Below are positions 26,144 through 34,470 of a DNA stretch of 64,000 nucleotides, piece after piece. The notes below the pieces were generated by a model. It saw only the letters and a list, made by a program, of their open reading frames with translations. It was not told the origin of the DNA and made no database searches. Position 1 is the stretch's first letter. Each line of letters starts with the position of its first letter. Origin of the DNA: an uncultured Gemmataceae bacterium (GTDB lineage: Bacteria > Planctomycetota > Planctomycetia > Gemmatales > Gemmataceae); NCBI GenBank assembly GCA_937923405.1, contig CALDUY010000014.1, positions 35,316-99,315 of the forward strand, in the 5' to 3' direction. The position numbers and the translations under genes are program-made.

Positions 26144-27153
26144 GACACCTCCAACTCGATGACGCCCATCTCGTTGCCCAGCTGCGAAAAGAAGCCGTGC
26201 TGCTCGTTGGCCAAGTCCAGACGTAGTTCGTATCGGCCCGGCGGCAAGGCCGGCAGCGGCACAAGCAGATCGATCGACTCCCCAGGTGCGACACGAGCAT
26301 AGAACAAGCCGGCCCGATCCATGTGGAGAACTTTCTGATGTTGATCCAACACCGACCACCACAGATGCACGCCGGCATTGTTACCCGGCTGAAACTGCCA
26401 GGTCGCCAACGATCGATTGACACAACGTGCAGTGAGCAAGCGAGCCTTGCCTGCCTCGACACGCAGTCGCGGTTCGCTGCCGCACTCTACCAGCGTGATC
26501 GTGGCGTGACTCTCTTCGCCTTGATAGTAATTTATCACCCAGTGGCGAAACAGAGCCGACGAGTGCGCCAGCTCGTGTTCCTCCAGCCACTGCTGGTACA
26601 GCTCAAAAAAGCGATCGATGTAGGCGGTTTTGCCGAACGCCAGATGCCCGCGACTGAAGTCCAGCTGCCGCAGGGCCTCGGCCAGCGAACAGTCGGTGCG
26701 AAGTAACAGGACCATCGCCGCGGCCAATCCGGTGCGATCAGCCCCCTGATGACAGTGAAAAAGGATCGGATAACTCGCTCGTTCGATCACCTCGACCAGT
26801 TGCCGCACTCCCACTGTCGAGGGCAACCGGGTCGCCGACAGCGAAATGTCCTCTTGTGCCACGCCCAGCCGACTAGTCACTCGCGCTTCGTCGAGATACC
26901 ACGGAGCCGTCGGGCAACAGCCGCGCAAATTCACCACCGTGCGAATACCCCGCTCACGCACGAAGCGTTCGAGGCGTGGCCCGCTCGGTTGAGCGCAACG
27001 GTAGACCTCGCCAGGCAGCACGGTACGGAAGTTCCCCCACGCCAGCACATAGACGACATGCACCAGTACAGCCAGCAGCAGCCCCGTCACCACGCCGCGA
27101 ACGAGATACTCCAGCAGAGAACGCGAACGTCTCGGTGGAACGACAACAGCCAT
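26140..27153 (-). CDS. Membrane-anchored tyrosine/dual-specificity phosphatase-like protein
   Basis: A 337-residue protein with one N-terminal transmembrane helix (about residues 20-40), a Cys-based phosphatase domain with the P-loop HCHQGADRTG (catalytic Cys about 134, invariant Arg present), and a C-terminal beta-rich domain (about 215-337) of unknown type. The order VYRCAQPSGPRLERFVRERG at the start of the catalytic domain recalls the fungal Siw14/bacterial DSP-like group, which includes phospholipid- and inositol-phosphate phosphatases. In this operon with a flippase-like protein and a polyprenyl-phosphate glycosyltransferase it may act on a lipid phosphate; this is inference. ATG 27153 has AGAGG 8 nt upstream; a TTG at 27174 is possible. 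Confidence 0.8.
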   Translation of the reverse strand: MAVVVPPRRSRSLLEYLVRGVVTGLLLAVLVHVVYVLAWGNFRTVLPGEVYRCAQPSGPRLERFVRERGIRTVVNLRGCCPTAPWYLDEARVTSRLGVAQEDISLSATRLPSTVGVRQLVEVIERASYPILFHCHQGADRTGLAAAMVLLLRTDCSLAEALRQLDFSRGHLAFGKTAYIDRFFELYQQWLEEHELAHSSALFRHWVINYYQGEESHATITLVECGSEPRLRVEAGKARLLTARCVNRSLATWQFQPGNNAGVHLWWSVLDQHQKVLHMDRAGLFYARVAPGESIDLLVPLPALPPGRYELRLDLANEQHGFFSQLGNEMGVIELEVS

Positions 27154-27384
27154 GCGATCAGCCTCTGTGCGCAACGGTTAGTTCGGGGCGAAACCGGGCA
27201 CATCTTGCCAGAAGCCCGCGACGCAAACCAGAGCGATTGGACCGAGGGCACCAGCCGATGGCCAACGAGTCGGCAAGGCAGGCAAGCCGGAGAAATCGAA
27301 GAAGGGCTGATCAGAAGCCATCTTTGCCCTCGTTCACCAGCTCATACAATCCGTTGCAACCGCATTTGTTTCGAGGGACTCTCC

Positions 27385-28308
27385 ATGTTTATTTTCGAGA
27401 AGGCTCCGTTTCCGGAATGTCACGCTTCCACTGTGGTTGAGACCGAGCCAGGCAAACTGCTCTGTGCCTGGTTTGGCGGTCTTAAAGAGGGGGCGTCGGA
27501 CGTGAAAATCTGGCAGTCCGCCTATGACGGCAAAGCTTGGTCGCCCGTCGAGATGGTCGCCGCTGAGCCCGACGTGCCCTGTTGGAACCCTGTGTTGTTC
27601 AAAAGTTCGCGCGGCACCTTGTTCCTCTTTTACAAAGCGGGCAAATCGCCAACTCAATGGTCGGGCTTCGTCAAACGTTCCAGCGATGGGGGCAAATCCT
27701 GGGGCAAGGCCGAACTGCTGCCCGCGGGATTGCTGGGACCGATCAAGAACAAACCGATCGAGTTCAAAGGAGCCATCCTCGCTCCGACCTCCGTCGAGAG
27801 CTACCGTGCCTGGTGTTCCTGGGTCGAACGCTCCACGGATGACGGCAAAACCTGGACGCGATACGGCCCGATTGCCGTGCCCGGCAAACCGTATGGCCTG
27901 ATTCAGCCGACTTTGTTGACCACCTCCGACGGCAGGATTCTCGCCCTGAACCGAGCACGCGGCATCGGCCAAATTTGCCAGGCCGAATCCCGCGATGGCG
28001 GCCTGACCTGGAGCGAGGCCAAACCGATCGACCTGCTCAATCCCAACAGCGGCATCGACGCGGTCACCACCCGCGACGGGCAGTTCTTCTTAGCCTTCAA
28101 CAACACCAGCACACTCCGCTCGCCGCTCAACCTGGCCCGCTCCACGGACGACGGCAAAACTTGGAAGATCGTCGCCACCGCCGAGGACACCCCCGGCGAG
28201 TACTCGTATCCCGCGCTGATTCAGGGCAGTGACGGTCGGCTGCATCTGACCTACACCTGGAACCGCAAGCACATTAAATACCTTAATTACGATCCTAAAA
28301 AGCTGTAA
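27385..28308 (+). CDS. Sialidase/BNR Asp-box repeat hydrolase-like protein
   Basis: A 307-residue protein with at least four Asp-box repeats (SSDGGKSW, STDDGKTW, SRDGGLTW, STDDGKTW) spaced around a six-bladed propeller, plus the sialidase_2-type N-terminal block FPECHASTVVE and ending TYTWNRKHIKYLNYDP. Bacterial proteins of this kind cleave sialic acid or related sugars, or only bind them. No signal peptide is visible from the ATG at 27385, which follows TCGAGGGACTCTCC. The reading frame is open far upstream, but the earlier part lacks homology to the family. Confidence 0.85.
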   Translation: MFIFEKAPFPECHASTVVETEPGKLLCAWFGGLKEGASDVKIWQSAYDGKAWSPVEMVAAEPDVPCWNPVLFKSSRGTLFLFYKAGKSPTQWSGFVKRSSDGGKSWGKAELLPAGLLGPIKNKPIEFKGAILAPTSVESYRAWCSWVERSTDDGKTWTRYGPIAVPGKPYGLIQPTLLTTSDGRILALNRARGIGQICQAESRDGGLTWSEAKPIDLLNPNSGIDAVTTRDGQFFLAFNNTSTLRSPLNLARSTDDGKTWKIVATAEDTPGEYSYPALIQGSDGRLHLTYTWNRKHIKYLNYDPKKL

Positions 28309-28431
28309 TTTGAGAGCTGCAGTTTGATTCCCCGAAGCAGTTCCGAAGCATAGGAGCTTCGTGGTATAATAGCATGATCCCTCGCGCCGTATCCAGGCTG
28401 CGAGACGATTCGAGCGATGAGGTGAGCCACA

Positions 28432-28650
28432 ATGCCCCTGTATGAATATGTCTGTGAGGAGTGTCAGCATCCCTTTGAGGCGTTGGTGTTCGGCGAAAAT
28501 CAAGCTGAGTGCCCGTCGTGTCATGGCCGCAAGCTAGCGCGACAGCTCAGTGTACCAGCGCGACCGAAAACCGAGCCTACGCTGCCGACCGCGTGTCAAT
28601 CGTCCGGCCCACCCTGCGGCCCGATGTGTAGCCGTTTCCCACAGAATTAG
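28432..28650 (+). CDS. FmdB-family zinc-ribbon protein
   Basis: A 72-residue protein with the FmdB start MPLYEYVCEECQHPFEALV and the zinc-binding cysteine pairs CEEC and CPSC, followed by a Pro/Ser/Cys-rich tail. The family is widespread and has no firm function; it was named for a putative regulator of formamidase/amidase operons. It stands alone between the sialidase-like gene and a repeat cluster. Confidence 0.85.
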   Translation: MPLYEYVCEECQHPFEALVFGENQAECPSCHGRKLARQLSVPARPKTEPTLPTACQSSGPPCGPMCSRFPQN

Positions 28651-28671
28651 CAGCCACAAGCGTGCAAAAAA

Positions 28672-28790
28672 CCAGGCTAAAGCCTGCGACTACCCGCTTG
28701 GATTGGTAGCCGCAAGCTTTAGCTTGCGAACTTGTTTCTGCGAACGTATCTCACAGCGCAGGCTAAACCCTGCGACTACCGGTTGCACTG
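28672..28790. repeat. Short palindromic (REP-like) repeat cluster B
   Basis: Three copies of the same family as at 9.6 kb: CAGGCTAAAGCCTGCGACTA (28672-28692), GTAGCCGCAAGCTTTAGCTT with changed arms (starting near 28706), and CGCAGGCTAAACCCTGCGAC (near 28758). In the second copy both arms changed together (CGCAAGCT/AGCTTGCG), which keeps the hairpin, evidence that pairing is under selection. Located just after the 3' end of ftsH. Confidence 0.85.
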
Positions 28791-28858
28791 CACCAATCTA
28801 CCGGCTTCCGCTCATTCGTTTTTCAGACGAAGCAGAGGAAGATTGTCTGCTGAATACT

Positions 28859-30889
28859 TCAACCATTGCCATTATGCTGTTGGACGGCGTCGAGACTCGC
28901 TGCGGGCGACTCCGGCGGAGCTACTCCGTTCACGTGTTCATCCTTGAAGATTTCCTCGATCTCCTCGCGGAGCAACTCTTCCTTCTGCAATAGAGCTTCG
29001 ACCAAGCGATCCATCAGGTGACGATTGGCCTTGAGCAAGTTGTAGGCATGCTCGTCGGCCTCACGAAGCAATCGGCGAACTTCATCATCGATCAGGTTCG
29101 CCGTGCCTTCGCCGAAATCGCGCGGTTCTTGAATCTCTTTGCCCAGAAAGACGTGTTCCTCGCCGATGCGGTAAGCGACTGGGCCGAGTTTGTCGCTCAT
29201 GCCGAATTGCGTCACCATCATGCGGGCAATGCGTGTGGCCTGCTTTAGATCCATGCTCGCGCCGCTGGTAGTTTCGTTGTAGACCAAACGATCGGCTGCT
29301 CGTCCGCCCATGGCCACGATGAGATGAGCGCGAAGCCGAGTCGCTGTGTAGTCGCTCTTTTCCTCGTCGGGACGGAAACGGGTCACACCGCCCGTCCGCC
29401 CTCGTGGCACGATGGTGACTTTGAACAGCGGATCGGCCTGCGGCGTAAGCCAGGCACACAACGTATGCCCAGCTTCGTGATACGCCGTGCGTCTCTTCTC
29501 ATCGTCGGACAGCACCTCTTCGCGCTTGGCTCCGATCAGCACCCGGTCGGCGGCCCGCTCGAAGTCGGAACGGTCGATCTTGCTCTTGTTCTCACGGGTG
29601 GCCAGCAGGGCTGCCTCGTTGGCAAGGTTGCGCAGATCTGCTCCGGTCATGCCGATCATGCCTCGAGCGATCTGTTCGAGATCGACATCGTCGGCGAGCG
29701 GCTTGTTCCGAGTATGGACTTTGAGGATCTGCAATCTCCCTTGCCAGGTCGGTCGATCGATGGTGATATGGCGATCGAAGCGACCCGGGCGGAGCAAGGC
29801 GGAATCGAGGACATCGGGGCGGTTCGTCGCCGCCATGACGATGACCGTCTCGGTTGGGGTGAAGCCGTCCATCTCGCTGAGGATCTGGTTGAGCGTTTGC
29901 TCACGCTCGTCAGAGCCGCCACCAAGACCCGCTCCGCGCATCCGCCCGACGGCATCGATCTCATCAATAAACAAGATGCAGGGTGCGTTTTCCTTGGCGG
30001 TTTTGAACATATCACGAACGCGGGAAGCCCCTACGCCGACGAACATTTGAATGAATTCGGAACCGCTGATTGAGAAGAATGGCACTCCGGCCTCCCCAGC
30101 CACGGCGCGGGCCAACAGCGTCTTGCCGGTGCCCGGCGGACCAACAAGCAACACACCTTTGGGCACCACCGCGCCGAGTCGAGTGAACTTCTCAGGGCTG
30201 CGGAGAAACTCCACGACTTCTTGCAATTCCGCTTTGGCGTTCTGCATGCCTGCGACATCGTCGAAGGTGACGCGCTGCTTACTGCGTTCGTAGCGCTTAG
30301 CCGGACTCTTAATGTAATTGTTGAGAAACCCTCCTCCGAGCGGGTCCCGCAGGCGCGGCAGAAAGATAAAGAAAAAGGCCAGCAGCAATAGCACCGGCAA
30401 AAGATAGATAAAGCCGACCCACAATAGCGCTAAATTCTGGGACTGAGCATAGACCACCAGTCCGGCTTTGGCCTTTTCATTGAGCAGTTTCTGAACCTCG
30501 GCGTCGGCTTCCGGGCCGAACCGTTCGACCGTAAACTTGTTATGTTTCAGCTTCAATTTCAGCTCTTCCGGCCACTGCTCACGAGCTTTTCGCTGCTCGT
30601 CCGTCAAGCGGTTCTTGCTGTCCGTGCCATCTTTAGCGTCCTTCAATTCGCCCTCATAGCGGTCGCCTTTGAGACTGACCTCCTTGAGTTGATCCTGCAA
30701 CAGGAGCATGTAAAACTCGCTCCAGTGGATCGACGCTCGGTTGCCAGACATTTGCGAGAACAGCACCAGCGCGACCAGACCCAGCACAAGCAGCCAGATC
30801 CAGTTACCCCCAGAGGGTTGGGTAGGGCGTCGTCGCGGTTTTCCCGCCGAAGGGGGAGGATTCTGGTTCGGCGTGGGATCAGACGGCAT
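28859..30889 (-). CDS. ftsH: ATP-dependent zinc metalloprotease FtsH
   Basis: A 676-residue membrane AAA+ protease. A Pro-rich cytoplasmic head precedes the first transmembrane helix (about 29-46, [16 protein letters not shown]); a periplasmic domain follows, then the second helix (about 153-178). The AAA domain has Walker A GPPGTGKT (about 249-256), Walker [12 protein letters not shown], and second region of homology with RPGRFDRHI. The zinc site HEAGH is at about 471-475, with a distal acidic ligand further on. FtsH degrades misfolded membrane proteins and selected regulators. Length is normal for the family. AGGA precedes the ATG. Divergent from the glutaredoxin-like gene with 155 bp between. 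Confidence 0.96.
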   Translation of the reverse strand: MPSDPTPNQNPPPSAGKPRRRPTQPSGGNWIWLLVLGLVALVLFSQMSGNRASIHWSEFYMLLLQDQLKEVSLKGDRYEGELKDAKDGTDSKNRLTDEQRKAREQWPEELKLKLKHNKFTVERFGPEADAEVQKLLNEKAKAGLVVYAQSQNLALLWVGFIYLLPVLLLLAFFFIFLPRLRDPLGGGFLNNYIKSPAKRYERSKQRVTFDDVAGMQNAKAELQEVVEFLRSPEKFTRLGAVVPKGVLLVGPPGTGKTLLARAVAGEAGVPFFSISGSEFIQMFVGVGASRVRDMFKTAKENAPCILFIDEIDAVGRMRGAGLGGGSDEREQTLNQILSEMDGFTPTETVIVMAATNRPDVLDSALLRPGRFDRHITIDRPTWQGRLQILKVHTRNKPLADDVDLEQIARGMIGMTGADLRNLANEAALLATRENKSKIDRSDFERAADRVLIGAKREEVLSDDEKRRTAYHEAGHTLCAWLTPQADPLFKVTIVPRGRTGGVTRFRPDEEKSDYTATRLRAHLIVAMGGRAADRLVYNETTSGASMDLKQATRIARMMVTQFGMSDKLGPVAYRIGEEHVFLGKEIQEPRDFGEGTANLIDDEVRRLLREADEHAYNLLKANRHLMDRLVEALLQKEELLREEIEEIFKDEHVNGVAPPESPAASLDAVQQHNGNG

Positions 30890-31044
30890 GACAAATCCTT
30901 CGCGGCAAAAGCAGAGCCTAACGACCTCTGGGCGCGGAGGTGTTCTGTCCCTGCTAAGATAGCAACAATCGCTCCCTCCGACTATGTCGGGGGAGACAGC
31001 CTCACTATATCATCTTAGGTAGTTAGAGAAGAGAAAGAACCAGC

Positions 31045-31329
31045 ATGTGGCGACTGTGGGGCGAGACCGCGATTCCCGAGTGCGAGGTGATTCTGTACAC
31101 ACGCTCGGGATGTTGCTTGTGCGAGCGAGTTTTACCCCTCCTGCACCAGGCCCAGCAGCGATTCCAGTTCCGCTTGCGCGAGGTGGACCTGGCCCACGAG
31201 CCAGATCTGGAGGCGGAGTACGGCGAACAGATTCCCGTAGTGGTGATTGATGGTCAGGTACGCTTTCGCGGCTGTGTCAATCCGGTGTTGCTGACGCGCC
31301 AGCTACGCGCCATCGCGGCCAAGCGATAG
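31045..31329 (+). CDS. Glutaredoxin-like (DUF836-type) protein
   Basis: A 94-residue thioredoxin-fold protein with the redox motif CCLC in LYTRSGCCLCERVLPLLHQA, and the cis-proline loop IPVVVIDGQVRFRG. It matches the glutaredoxin-like DUF836 group of short proteins that pair thiol exchange with unknown partners. It lies divergently from ftsH and about 0.4 kb before the MauE-like cluster, so a redox link to the latter is possible but not shown. Confidence 0.85.
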   Translation: MWRLWGETAIPECEVILYTRSGCCLCERVLPLLHQAQQRFQFRLREVDLAHEPDLEAEYGEQIPVVVIDGQVRFRGCVNPVLLTRQLRAIAAKR

Positions 31330-31754
31330 ATGACGGACTGCTCGTTCGCTCGGATAGATCGTGAGGAAGCCGAAGGAAACTCTCTTCGACTCTACGAAGT
31401 CTTTGAATTGTCCCTATGGTTCTGCGTTCCCACTGTTTCGCCCCAGGAATGCCATACCTCCACAGGGACTCATCCATTTTTAATTTGATCGGAATGGATG
31501 CCTTGCGTATCCTTACGATTGTTTTGAGAAACCAAAAAGTAGAAGGGCTACTATCTAGATCGAGTAAAGGGACTTTTTTTGAGAGCAAACAGATCTGAAA
31601 TCGGATCCTAGATCGGCTCCATCAGGAATGTCGACATGTTCTCTCGCAAAAGGGTGTTACCCCCCCATCTGTACACGCCTTCAGTGGGCTGCCTGAAGAA
31701 TCTGCTCCATTCACTTCGGTTGGCCTGAGGAAGTGGTTCGATGAGCTTCCCGCC
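31330..31754. other. 425-bp intergenic region, lower GC
   Basis: No gene is supported. A minus-strand frame of 88 codons (31608-31874) overlaps the MauE-like gene and has no recognisable features. The plus-strand frame of the MauE-like gene is open back to about 31599 but without a start. A ribosome-binding-site-like GAGGAAG at 31728 precedes an ATG at 31741 that opens only 8 codons. Confidence 0.4.
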
Positions 31755-32654
31755 TTGTACTGCTTGAACGTCCTGCTTGGCGCTGTCCTCCTGGTGGCGG
31801 CGGCTCTGAAGGCTCATCAGTATCTTGACGGCACCCCATCCGAGTTGTCTCGAATCACATCGTGGCCATTTCAATTACTGACTATTGAGACGAATCTCGC
31901 GTTGGGCCTGTGGCTGGTGTCGGGATTTCACTACCGGATCGCGTCAAGTGCTGCCATCATGTACTTCCTTTTGCTGGCTGGCACGTCAGGCTACATGTTG
32001 AGTCAGGAGCATGATACATGCGGTTGCTTCGGTCCAATCTCGATCACGCCATGGGCCACATTTCTCTTTGATTTGTTGGCTGTTTGTGGACTGCTTCTAT
32101 GCCCAAGATCAGAAGACAAGGGCGAGTTCCTACCGGTGCGGCTTCGTTTTCCGCTCGTAGCTCTGGTGATTCTCTGTTTTGTAAGCACCTACTTGGTGGT
32201 GGCAACTCCCACGGACCGAAGGATCACAACAGCCATTAACGTGGAGAATGGTGAGTTTGGTGAGACTGTAATCCTGGACGTCGAGAACTGGGAAGGAAAA
32301 CGCTTGCCCATTTTGAAGTATCTGGATGGAGCGGAACAATTGCGGCAGGGGCGGTGGACCATGGTCCTCCACCACCAAGATTGTGAAGTTTGCGAACGGT
32401 TTCTCCGGCAGATGGCTGCTGCAGGCGAGGAACGCGACCCGCCGCTTGCTCTCGTCGAGGTAGTGACCATAGGCCGTTCTGCCTCGGCCCTCCCTGTAGG
32501 AGTGCAGGGAAAGTTGTACACCAGTCTGAGTGGTTGGAGGCGTTGGGTGGTGCCAACACCGACAACGATTGAATTGGAAAATGGAAACGTCACCAAGGTG
32601 CTGGTAGGTAATGCTGGTATGTCACCAGAGCCTACCAGAACAAAGGAGAAGTAG
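31755..32654 (+). CDS. MauE/DoxX-type redox membrane protein with CxxC extracytoplasmic domain
   Basis: A 299-residue protein. The first about 150 residues have four transmembrane helices with the MauE/DoxX pattern, including the DTCGCFG motif after the third helix; residues about 160-299 form a soluble domain with a CEVC motif in HHQDCEVCERFLRQM and a thioredoxin-like start. MauE, with MauD, is needed to form the many disulfides of the methylamine dehydrogenase small subunit. The next gene encodes a Cys-rich exported protein, a plausible substrate. The start is uncertain: TTG at 31755 lacks a good site, and an ATG at 31741 in another frame is better placed. GC is visibly lower than in flanking genes. 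Confidence 0.72.
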   Translation: MYCLNVLLGAVLLVAAALKAHQYLDGTPSELSRITSWPFQLLTIETNLALGLWLVSGFHYRIASSAAIMYFLLLAGTSGYMLSQEHDTCGCFGPISITPWATFLFDLLAVCGLLLCPRSEDKGEFLPVRLRFPLVALVILCFVSTYLVVATPTDRRITTAINVENGEFGETVILDVENWEGKRLPILKYLDGAEQLRQGRWTMVLHHQDCEVCERFLRQMAAAGEERDPPLALVEVVTIGRSASALPVGVQGKLYTSLSGWRRWVVPTPTTIELENGNVTKVLVGNAGMSPEPTRTKEK

Positions 32655-32656
32655 CG

Positions 32657-33217
32657 ATGACGAGTTCGCGGTCGGTAACCAAACGCTGGCTTGTGATGAT
32701 GTGCCTGCTAGTGGTGGTTGGAGTGGTATGGAGTCTCGAGAACAAACCCCAATCTGGACGAGATCTAACGCCACGTGAGATGGCACGACTGTTCGGACGA
32801 CAGCCAGATCCACCTCCTATCAACGCTGGTGAATGTCAGTGGTGTGCTTATCTTCAAACCGTTAACCAATGCACGGGCAATAATCCCTGTCCCACATGTG
32901 TGACGGTTGCTCAAGGATGTGAGAACTACGAGTACTGGGAATTCTCAGGTAACAATATTGGTTGGCGAGTAAGCGCTGGCTTGCCATACCACAGCTTCTG
33001 GGCCATTCCGGTGGCTAATCCAGGTGCTTTCTGTAACGGGAAATACTTGTGCGTCACAGCACCATTGAACTCCTTCCAACTCTGCCCCCCTACCGCTAAC
33101 TCGGGGTGTGGTACCAATACCGTAGATACGAAATGCGCGAAGTGTTTAAAAGGTCCATTAGTTTGGCCAACTCCGAAGGACGATGATTATTGCGATTGGG
33201 AGGCCTGTTTATTCTAG
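32657..33217 (+). CDS. Cys-rich exported protein
   Basis: A 186-residue protein with an N-terminal hydrophobic segment (WLVMMCLLVVVGVVWSL, about residues 11-27) that is a signal peptide or anchor. The rest carries about 14 cysteines, several in CxxC or CxnC spacings (ECQWC, CPTC, KCAKC, and DYCDWEACLF at the end). No family was recognised. The cysteine content and the adjacent MauE-like gene (stop and start separated by 2 bp, with AAGGAGAAG across the junction) suggest a disulfide-rich extracytoplasmic protein matured by the upstream redox protein. Function unknown. Confidence 0.7.
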   Translation: MTSSRSVTKRWLVMMCLLVVVGVVWSLENKPQSGRDLTPREMARLFGRQPDPPPINAGECQWCAYLQTVNQCTGNNPCPTCVTVAQGCENYEYWEFSGNNIGWRVSAGLPYHSFWAIPVANPGAFCNGKYLCVTAPLNSFQLCPPTANSGCGTNTVDTKCAKCLKGPLVWPTPKDDDYCDWEACLF

Positions 33218-33251
33218 AGTTACTCCAGTGTCTGATTGAGGGAGTATTAGC

Positions 33252-34409
33252 ATGTGTTGTTTCGATCGAACAGCGTTCTTCCTCGCCAGGCAGTGCATTA
33301 GATGCGTGACCTTGGCATTTCTCGTTCTTATTGCGCTTTGTTTATCGCCGACAACGGGGGTTGGGCAAATCCGTGGCGACAAGGCTCTTCTGGAACTGGT
33401 GGCCTCGGAGTGGCGAGCGAACATCGCAGCAATTCGGACCTGGCAAGGGAAGGTGGAGTACACCGAACGAATTCACGCCAAATTCAGTAAAGGACCGAAA
33501 GGCAAGGAAAAGGAAGCATGGGAGGATCGCAAGACAGTTACTCAGCTGGAATTCGCCTATGATGTCGCTGCGAACAAATATGTGTTCTTTGCAACTCAAA
33601 CACAACAGCTTCCTGGGAAAGATGGACAACGTGGTCACAAATCTGGTCGTATGGGGTGGGGGGCTATTCGAACTTCCAAGGGTTACTTCCGTGTACCAGA
33701 GTGGCAGATGGATGGCAAAGAAAACCGGCAGAGGCCCTCATTGATACTTCAAACACCAGAAGCCGAAAGCACTGGCGACTTCTCGCCGGATTTCGACCCG
33801 ATGTGGTATTTTCGCTTGTCATCGATGGATGTGTATGATCGATTGATGTTCTTTCACAAGCACGCCGACTTGCCATCCATGCAAACGGTTACCGTGTCGC
33901 GAGAGCGAAATCTTGTCACGTTGACACTGGGAAAGCCAGAAACAGGAATGAACAAGCATGTATTCGATCTTGATCAAGGCAGCAATCCGGTTGAATTCGC
34001 AAACGTGGGCAGTCCCGTGCTAGGGCCTGAAACCCGTTCATTCGAGAAGGTAGGATCCATTTGGGTTCCCAAGACAGCAACCGTCATCAACCTCAATGCG
34101 GAGACTGGGAGACTGCTTGAACGCAGCATCACCTGGATTGAGAATGTCCTCAACGAACCAATCCCCGAGGAGATGTTTTCTCCCGAAACGATTGGAATTC
34201 GCCAACGCGATCTCGTGCAAGACGCGCGAGTCGGGGTGCAATATCGCTACGATGCCGCATCGCCTCCGGAAGAACTCGACATCCGCAAGACGAATTGGGT
34301 TCCATATCTCGTGGCAGGCAGCGTCTTCATGGTTGCGGGGACATGCTACCTGGTCTGGCGGATTAGGCGCCGCAAACCCAAGGAGTTTGGCCATGCTCCA
34401 TCCACGTAA
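33252..34409 (+). CDS. LolA-like protein with C-terminal membrane anchor
   Basis: A 385-residue protein: signal peptide (CVTLAFLVLIALCLSPTTGV), a central domain with the strand pattern of outer-membrane lipoprotein-sorting (LolA/LppX) folds (WRANIAAIRTWQGKVEYTER at its start), and a C-terminal transmembrane helix (about 352-370, YLVAGSVFMVAGTCYLVWR) with a basic cytoplasmic tail. Proteins of this fold bind acyl chains; anchored planctomycete versions have no known role. GAGGGAG precedes the ATG. It follows the Cys-rich gene by 34 bp. Confidence 0.65.
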   Translation: MCCFDRTAFFLARQCIRCVTLAFLVLIALCLSPTTGVGQIRGDKALLELVASEWRANIAAIRTWQGKVEYTERIHAKFSKGPKGKEKEAWEDRKTVTQLEFAYDVAANKYVFFATQTQQLPGKDGQRGHKSGRMGWGAIRTSKGYFRVPEWQMDGKENRQRPSLILQTPEAESTGDFSPDFDPMWYFRLSSMDVYDRLMFFHKHADLPSMQTVTVSRERNLVTLTLGKPETGMNKHVFDLDQGSNPVEFANVGSPVLGPETRSFEKVGSIWVPKTATVINLNAETGRLLERSITWIENVLNEPIPEEMFSPETIGIRQRDLVQDARVGVQYRYDAASPPEELDIRKTNWVPYLVAGSVFMVAGTCYLVWRIRRRKPKEFGHAPST

Positions 34410-34470
34410 CTGGCTATTGCCCGCAGCGATCGTCACCGCGATTAGCACTATGAAGGGAGTGCGCCCATGA
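34393..34470 (+). CDS. Possible 25-residue peptide bridging two genes
   Basis: An ATG at 34393 inside the end of the LolA-like gene opens 25 codons (MLHPRNWLLPAAIVTAISTM, then KGVRP) ending in TGA at 34470, which overlaps the pseudopilin ATG as ATGA. It has a short hydrophobic core. It may be a translational-coupling leader or mere chance; AAGGAG-like sequence (CAAGGAGTTTGGCC) precedes it. Confidence 0.3.
   Translation: MLHPRNWLLPAAIVTAISTMKGVRP

Noticed and set aside
26749..27384. N-terminal extension of the sialidase-like frame
   Set aside because: It lies mostly antisense to the phosphatase gene and has no family similarity; the ATG at 27385 fits the start of the conserved domain.
31608..31874. 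Minus-strand ORF of 88 codons at the edge of the low-GC island
   Set aside because: It overlaps the MauE-like gene, has no recognisable domain or ribosome-binding site, and composition does not suggest coding.
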